Shown piece after piece: positions 53,788-61,200 of a stretch of 64,000 nucleotides of DNA. Numbering within the stretch: the first letter of the stretch is position 1; every line of letters begins with the position of its first letter. Under the pieces are notes generated by a model that did no database searches, was not told the DNA's origin, and worked only from the letters and a program-made list of their open reading frames with translations. Source of the DNA: a virus; IMG/VR virus record IMGVR_UViG_3300034284_001491, positions 1 through 64,000 of that record; one strand, given 5' to 3'. The translations under genes were made by a program, and so were the position numbers.

Positions 53788-55464
53788 ATGTATACTCCTT
53801 ATAATATATTTGATTATAATTTACCTAAATATAATCCAGGTGGTCAAAGTAATAATCCTGATAAACCAGATCCAGGTACCTATAAAATAGGTGATATTAT
53901 TGATATCAGTGGTGAAAAAAAAGTTGTAACTGGTTGGGATCCAGTAGCAGGTAAATACACTACAGAAAAATGGAATCCTTTAAAAGGAGATATTGGCGAC
54001 TATACAAAAGATTATGAAGCTTTAGAAAAAGCATTAAATGATCCGGATGTAAAAAAAGCATTATGGGAAGAATACAAAAAAGATAAAACAACTTATAAAG
54101 TTACAAGTACAGGTAGTAAATATATTAGAGGTATAAAAGATGCAGATGATCTTGTAAAAAAATATCTCCAAGCTGAAAAAGCCATAATGGCTATTAATGC
54201 TAATTATTCTGCTGATGAAATTAAAAAATTAAATTTAGATAACAATTCGGCAAATAGAAAAAAATTATTTGAAGAAGTAGGTATTAATTTTAATCCGGGA
54301 GATATTGCTATTTTTCAAAAAGCTTATTATGATTTAGCAGATATATATAATAGTACAAGTACACCAGATGCTATAAAACAAAAATTAGGAGACTTTGATT
54401 GGGAAGCAAAAGGAGATATAGACACTGATTCACCTGAATATAAAACATCAGGAAAAACAGGAGTTACTAAAGGATATGTTAGTCAAGTAGATGATGCTTT
54501 TGGAGATAATACTGTTTTTCAATTTAATAGATTAAAACAACCTACAATAACACAATCTACAATAACACAAAAACCACAACAAACCTCTCCACCAATTACT
54601 CCTGGGAAAATGGGTCCACCAGTACCTAGGGCAAAACCAGAATTTTGGACTCAAGATAAAAATCTTGTAACAAATGCATTAATAGATTATTTTCGTACTA
54701 AAAAAATTAATCCTTGGGCTCCACCTATTGATTTACAAGAACCTCAATATACATTACTAGATCCTACTTGGCAATTACAAAATAATGCTGCATTAATGAA
54801 TCAGCAATTACAAGGACTTGGGGCATTTGGTAATTCACAATCTTATCTTGCTAATGCTACAGCTTTATCTGGTAAAGCATCTGAACAATCACAAGGTATT
54901 TTAGCAGAATATGATGCTAGAAATGCAATGATTCAAAATCAAGGTGAACAAGCTAAAACAGCAATAAGGAATCAAGAAAATCTTGCAAATGCTGAAAGAT
55001 TAACAAATTTATATGATAAAAATGCTATTGCTGAACAACAATATTTAAATACTGAAATAGCAAGAAGAAAAAATATTGTTGATGCTACTAATAATGCTTG
55101 GACAAATAGAGGACTTACCCAATCTCAAAATATAATGAGTTATCCTTTTCAAGTGGATCCAGTAACAGGATATACTTATTATGATCCTAGACTTGCCACT
55201 GATATGCAACCTTCAGAAACAGATTTTGAAACTAGACAAAAAAGATTAGATGATTTATTAACAAGTACTAAATATCAAAATCAAGATATAGAAACTATAT
55301 ACAAAATTTTGTATCCTGATGAAAATATAGGAAATCCTTATTATAGATCGTCACAAAGAGGAAGACAGAGATATCAACAAAATAATTATGATCCAAGATA
55401 TGATCAATATTTTATGTATCCTGGAGCTTCTGGTGCTAATCCATATGGTTATCCATTTGGCTAA
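53788..55464 (+). CDS. Probable cargo/ejection protein (558 aa)
   Basis: Begins with the shared linear motif (NLPKYNPGGQSNN at 11-23). Then comes a helical region with KKALWEEYKKDKTTYKV, a Pro/Gln/Thr-rich linker (~residues 250-275), and a long Gln/Ala/Asn-rich helical part (LQNNAALMNQQLQGLGAFGN near 327-346) typical of podoviral internal core proteins that leave the capsid with the DNA. The tail is Tyr/Pro/Gly-rich (YPGASGANPYGYPFG). No enzyme motif. Role inferred from composition and neighbours. Confidence 0.6.
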   Translation: MYTPYNIFDYNLPKYNPGGQSNNPDKPDPGTYKIGDIIDISGEKKVVTGWDPVAGKYTTEKWNPLKGDIGDYTKDYEALEKALNDPDVKKALWEEYKKDKTTYKVTSTGSKYIRGIKDADDLVKKYLQAEKAIMAINANYSADEIKKLNLDNNSANRKKLFEEVGINFNPGDIAIFQKAYYDLADIYNSTSTPDAIKQKLGDFDWEAKGDIDTDSPEYKTSGKTGVTKGYVSQVDDAFGDNTVFQFNRLKQPTITQSTITQKPQQTSPPITPGKMGPPVPRAKPEFWTQDKNLVTNALIDYFRTKKINPWAPPIDLQEPQYTLLDPTWQLQNNAALMNQQLQGLGAFGNSQSYLANATALSGKASEQSQGILAEYDARNAMIQNQGEQAKTAIRNQENLANAERLTNLYDKNAIAEQQYLNTEIARRKNIVDATNNAWTNRGLTQSQNIMSYPFQVDPVTGYTYYDPRLATDMQPSETDFETRQKRLDDLLTSTKYQNQDIETIYKILYPDENIGNPYYRSSQRGRQRYQQNNYDPRYDQYFMYPGASGANPYGYPFG

Positions 55465-55502
55465 CCAAATATATAAACTTATAATGTTTAATAAACTTTT
55501 AA

Positions 55503-55510
55503 TATTTTTG
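55503..55510 (+). promoter_or_regulatory. Possible -7 box (TATTTTTG)
   Basis: Fits TAnnTTTG and continues TCTATATTATAAT to the ATG at 55524, closely like the boxes at 29581 and 27449. Confidence 0.45.
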
Positions 55511-55523
55511 TCTATATTATAAT

Positions 55524-58223
55524 ATGGCAACCTATTTACCGAATGTAACAGATATAATTCCAGAGTATAAACCGTTTACTCCAAACTTTCAATTCTATAA
55601 TCAAGTATTGCAAATAAAAAATTCGCAATATCAACAAGGTTATAAAAAAATAAGTGGATTATATAACACTCTTCTTAATTCTCCTATGACAAGAGATGAA
55701 AATATTGAAAGAAGAGATAAATATTTCAAAGATATTGAAGGAGAAATTAAAAAAATTTCTGGACTTGATTTATCTCTACCACAAAATGTAAGTGCTGCTG
55801 GTGAAATATTTAAACCATTTTATGAAGATCAAGATATTAAAACTGATATGTATGTCACTAAATCAGCAAGAGATTCAATGACAGCACATGAAATTTTAAA
55901 AAATTGTGTTGGTAAAGATTGTGGTGAAGCAAAAGCTTGGGAAGACGGTATAAAAGCAGTGAATTATAAACTTCAAGAGTTTAAGAATGCTTCAACAGAA
56001 GAAGCAAGAAACTTTGGTAAAATTGGGTATACACCATACGTTAAGTATGCAGATGATGTAGTAAAATTCTTAAAAGATAATAAGATTGAAATTACCCAAG
56101 AAACAAGAAATGGAAGATATAATATCACCACTACTAACGGTCCATTGCTTGAAGGTCCTTTATATAATATGATTAAAACATTATATGAGGATGATATTAA
56201 TGTACAAGAAATGTATAAAACAAAAGCATATGTGCAAAGAAAAGATTTTGCAACAGGTAGAGCTCAAGAATTTGGTGGTATAGAACAAGCAGAACAAGCT
56301 TATATATCTGATAAATTACAAACATATTCTGGTTTATTAGATAATCAAATTGAAGATGTAAATACTCAATTAGAAATTTATACTGCACAAAAAGATGCAT
56401 TATCTAAAAAATCAAAACTCAATACTAAACAACAAGAAAATTTAGCTCAATTAGAAACAGCAATTCCTTTATTAGAAAAAAGTTTAAGTTCATTACAATC
56501 AGCAAAAAGTAATTACGATAATGTAGATCAAGTGGATATCAATACTCTAAGATCTAGAGTGGATAATGTTACAAGTGGTGTTTTGTTTGAAGGTGATATA
56601 AAAGGAATGGCAAAAGATTTTTCAAAGATTGGATTTAAACAAACATTTGAAGAAGATAAATATGCACTTGAAGCATATAGAAGTTCTTTAGATTTTAATA
56701 AAAGTGTAGCTTTAGCAAAAATTAAAGCTGGTATAGATTTACAAACTTTTAAAATTAAAGAAGATTATAAAGCACAAAAAGAATTTGAGAAAGAATTTAA
56801 ATTAAGAGGAGGAGAGGATCCATTAAGTATTAATGCCACAGAAACTACTGCAGAAAATGTAGAAAAAGTGAATGCTTGGCAATATAATATGGAGACAGCT
56901 AGTAGTGTTAATAGGCAATACACTGATGGATTAAAATCTACATTAAATAATATTTACTTAGCATTAAAATCAGATGGTGGTGCAGAAGCTAATGCTTTAT
57001 TAAAGCAAATATTTGCTAATAACAAGGGTGTAATTGGTGATGATAAAAACTATTTTGGATATGATGAAAATAAAGGATATCCAATACATCAAACATATTG
57101 GCAACAAGCACAAAAATTTTTATCTAAATCTGAAAACTTTAAAGGATTAATTAATTCTAATGCAGAACAATCACTTAAAATGTTAGAATTAAAAGTGGCT
57201 GCTGCTACAAAACTTGGATTTGAAAATAATTCTAAAGTTAGAAATGCATTATTAGCTGGTGATGATCTTGGTGATGATGAGAAAGCAGATTTAAGAACAA
57301 TGATGAAAACAGATGGTTCAGTGTTATCAAGAGAACAATTTATAAATGCAACAAAAGATAGATATGATGCTGAAGATGCAGGTGAAGCATATGATGATTT
57401 ATTAGAAGCATATAAAACTCAGTATGCTAATCCAGAAGCACCAGAAGGATTAAGAACTAAAATGTTTATTGGTGGTCCATTTGAAGATAGAACAGGTGCT
57501 GTTGGTATTAAACCAGGTATTGTTTCTGCAGATCCATTAAGAAATTTATCAGATAATTTTTCATTAGTGAATTCTGTTTTATCAAATGGTATGAATTCTG
57601 GTGAATTTGCTGATGAAGAAACTAAATCTTTATTTAAAGAACTATATAGAGATTTTAACACTTATCTAGATATTAAAAAAGAAAATCCAAATAGAGCTGC
57701 ATTAACAATGCAATATGAAGCAGTTTCAGATAAAGAAGGTTATGCAAAAGTCACTTTAAATCCAAGCAGAGAATGGTTGGAAAAAACATTAGTGGGAGGA
57801 GACAAGAAAGAAGAAGCTGCTAAATTCAAACAATATGAAAATGGAATATCTTTTTATATTCCAGATGAAAAAGTTCAAAACAGTTTTGATTCACAAATCA
57901 AAGGATTTGGTGATTTAATTCTTGAAGCAAATGGTGGATCAATAAGTATTGGGGATGATAAAGATCCAGAAAATGGCGGATCTATAAAAATTACAAAAAA
58001 TGGTGATGCTTTAACTGTAAATAGTAAAAACATTAAAGTTAATCCAAATACTGGTGATGCATATTTTACTCCTACAATTACAACCAGTGGTTTTGGACTT
58101 GATCCAGAAGATATTATTCAGGAAGCAATGAAAACAGTGTATGAAAGTAAAAGTACATATGCTAGAATTTTAGAACAATTCGATATAAAAAATAAAGAAC
58201 TATTAGGTAAAGAAGGTAAATAA
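55524..58223 (+). CDS. Probable cargo/ejection protein, helical (899 aa)
   Basis: MATYLPNVTDIIPEYKPFTP... starts with a Pro-rich segment, then is predominantly helical, with coiled-coil stretches (QIEDVNTQLEIYTAQKDALS near 273-292; QLETAIPLLEKSLSSLQSAK near 309-328). The C-terminal ~200 residues are mixed and include NGGSIKITKNGDALTVNSKN. No catalytic motif is seen. Large helical proteins immediately before the giant enzyme gene are typical internal core/ejection proteins. The stop overlaps the next ATG (TAATG). Confidence 0.6.
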   Translation: MATYLPNVTDIIPEYKPFTPNFQFYNQVLQIKNSQYQQGYKKISGLYNTLLNSPMTRDENIERRDKYFKDIEGEIKKISGLDLSLPQNVSAAGEIFKPFYEDQDIKTDMYVTKSARDSMTAHEILKNCVGKDCGEAKAWEDGIKAVNYKLQEFKNASTEEARNFGKIGYTPYVKYADDVVKFLKDNKIEITQETRNGRYNITTTNGPLLEGPLYNMIKTLYEDDINVQEMYKTKAYVQRKDFATGRAQEFGGIEQAEQAYISDKLQTYSGLLDNQIEDVNTQLEIYTAQKDALSKKSKLNTKQQENLAQLETAIPLLEKSLSSLQSAKSNYDNVDQVDINTLRSRVDNVTSGVLFEGDIKGMAKDFSKIGFKQTFEEDKYALEAYRSSLDFNKSVALAKIKAGIDLQTFKIKEDYKAQKEFEKEFKLRGGEDPLSINATETTAENVEKVNAWQYNMETASSVNRQYTDGLKSTLNNIYLALKSDGGAEANALLKQIFANNKGVIGDDKNYFGYDENKGYPIHQTYWQQAQKFLSKSENFKGLINSNAEQSLKMLELKVAAATKLGFENNSKVRNALLAGDDLGDDEKADLRTMMKTDGSVLSREQFINATKDRYDAEDAGEAYDDLLEAYKTQYANPEAPEGLRTKMFIGGPFEDRTGAVGIKPGIVSADPLRNLSDNFSLVNSVLSNGMNSGEFADEETKSLFKELYRDFNTYLDIKKENPNRAALTMQYEAVSDKEGYAKVTLNPSREWLEKTLVGGDKKEEAAKFKQYENGISFYIPDEKVQNSFDSQIKGFGDLILEANGGSISIGDDKDPENGGSIKITKNGDALTVNSKNIKVNPNTGDAYFTPTITTSGFGLDPEDIIQEAMKTVYESKSTYARILEQFDIKNKELLGKEGK

Positions 58224-61200
58224 TGGAAAATATTCTTGATAGCACCCAGGGTAGTATATCTCCAGAATTATTTGACTTTTATGATAAGTCTTTTATGGTT
58301 AATGGAGATCCTAATCTAGAAAATATATTACCATCTTCTAATCCTGATAATAATACTGGAGATAACGTTAATAATTTAATTACACAATTAAATAATAACA
58401 ATAAAGTATTTCAAAATAGAGTAACGAATATTCAAGATAGTTTTAATGATCCATTCAAAGAAGTGAAGATGTATGGTTTTAATCCTTCATTTAAAGGATT
58501 AAACATGGATCGTTATGATGATAAAGAATTAGGATTTGATCCATTTAGGGATAATGAAAAATTCTATAATGAAAACACTTCCATATTTTATGATTATGGA
58601 AGAGCTTTTAATGGAATGGGTAGATTGGCTGCAGGTGCCTTTGTTGATAGTGCCACTAGTTTAGGTAGAATGATACAAGGAGATTTTGATGTATCTCCTG
58701 AATTTGCTTTAGATAGTGAAAGAATCATGGCAGAAACCATGTCTACAAAAAGTGGGTTTTTACCTGGTGTAGCTAATTTTATGGTTAACACAGGATTCAC
58801 TGTAGGTATGTTAGCCGAAATGGTAGTAGAAGAAGGCTTGATTGCAGGAGCATCATTATTACTAGCTCCAGAATCAGGAGGAGCTTCACTTGGTGGTGGT
58901 GCATATTTAGCAGCATTAAGAGCTCAAATGGGTGCAACAAGAATTGCATCTGCTTGGAAAGGAATGGGAGCTTTAAAAAAAGCACTTACAAATCTTGATG
59001 ATGTAAATGAAGCAAGAAGATATTTTACACAATTTGGAAAAGGAACAGTAGACTTTTTAAATCCATTACGTAATACAACAGATTTATTTGCTGATGGAAA
59101 TAAACTAAAAGGTTTAGGTCAAATGGCTGCAGTATCTAAAGGATTTGGTGCATTCTTTAGAGATGTAAGAGATATAAATAGATCTTTATCTGAAGCTAGA
59201 TTAGAAGGTGGTTTTGTTCAAAACAAGATGTTTGAAGATCTTGTTAATGAACATATTGAAAGAACAGGTAAAGAACCAACAGAATCAGAGTTACAAGGAA
59301 TTAAAAATATGGCTCATACTGCAGGTATGACCACACAACTTATAAATCTACCGGTTATTCATTATACAAATAATATAGCATTTGGTAATCTAAGTAGACC
59401 ACTAACAAAATTTATTGGTGGAGCAAATGATCTAAGATTCTTAAAAGGTAAATTTGGATGGGTGGGAGATACCTTCCAAGAATTAGATAAAGGATTTATA
59501 CAATCTACTAGAAGATCTTTAAATCCAAGAAACATTAGTAGGAATAGTTTAAACTATTTTTCTGCAAATCTAGCAGAAGGTTTACAAGAAGTGTTTCAAG
59601 AAGCTACAGCAGTAGCAACAGAAGACTATTATAAAAATCTATACTTTAACGAAAACAGTATAGCCAGAAAAATGAATGAATTAAGTTGGCTAGATAGTTA
59701 TGGAAAAGGTATAGGGGCACAAATGAGTGGACAAGGTCTTGAAGTATTTGCTTCTGGATTCTTTATGGGAGGTCTGATGAATACGGTTTCTAAAAATCTA
59801 TTCAAAACAATTGATTATGTACATGAATCAGTTAATGATAGAAGATTAGAAGCAAGAGCTAAAAAAGATCCCGAATTTAAGATTGAATATGAAAAACAAA
59901 AAGCAGATAAGCAACAAAGAATAACGCAAGCTAAAAAAGATCTAGTGGAAGGTATTAATGCTTTATACCAAGACCCTAATAAACTATTTGCACCAGACTT
60001 AGAAAACTTAACTGCACAAGAAATATTAGATAGAAAAATTAGAGCAGCAGGTGCAAATAATGATCGTAAATTCTTAATTGATTTTACAGATGAATCATTC
60101 TTTAAACATGTTGAAACTGCTTTACGTGTTGGTAAATTTGAATCATTAATAGATAGAATTGAAGGAAGATTAAAATTAAATGATGATGAATTAGCTCAAG
60201 CAATGAATGTCAAAGATGGTGCTGCTGCAAGAGCTAGATTAGAAGTATCAATTGATAGAGCTAAAGAAATAAAAAGAAGATTTGATTTAGCTCCTAAGAA
60301 TCCTATAGATCTATCAAAATTTAATTCTAGTTTTTTTAATAAAAATAAAGCCACTGAAGAAGAATATTATCAAGCAAGAATATACAGTAAAGCATTTGAC
60401 GATGCTGTGAATGATATGATATTTTCTCAAGTTTCTTTTGATAGAAAACTTGAAAGAATGAGAAATATAACTGGTGACTTTGCTAAGATTAATATACTGG
60501 CAGATGCACCTGCAGCACCATTAATGCATTTATTTGGTGCATCTAATATGATGACTGAGATTGAGTTATTGATGTCTGAAATCCAAGCACTAGATCCAAC
60601 TGATGAAAAGAATAAAAAGACAATTGAAGAAAAAACTTCATTATTAAATAAACTAAATACTTTAGCTGAAACAATAGATGACTTCACTGAATATGATCGT
60701 GAAACCAGAACAAATGAAGAAATGGCTGGTGATGATATTCAGAATCCAAAGTATGCAGAAGCAATTAGAAAAGCTTTTGGAGAATACATGGAAGAATATG
60801 CTAAAGTAAATAAGACATATATTAAAGCAGATAATTTAGATAATGCATTTGATTTATTATATGATTATTATAGACTAGATGTTGATGCAGATAGATTAAG
60901 TAAATCTGTAGCTGTTGTATCTTCTCCAAGTTTTATTAATGATGAAGCATCAAGAAAGTTTAGAGCATTAAAGAATACATATGATAATCGTAAATCATAC
61001 ATTCAAAAATCTGTAGATAAATTTTTTGAATTAATAGGATTAAATGATGTATTCTCTAAATTAAAAGATTTAGATGTTGCAGTACATCCGCAAGAAGCAT
61101 TAGCCTTTAATCTAGCTCAAGGAAATTATAAAATCAAAAGATTTGTTAATGCTAAGACATTAGAAGAAATAAAAGAATCTGATCCATTAATGGAAAAGAT

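Noticed and set aside
58594-58985. Leftward frames opposite the giant gene
   Set aside because: Short antisense frames within an uninterrupted 1926-codon rightward frame, without start signals.
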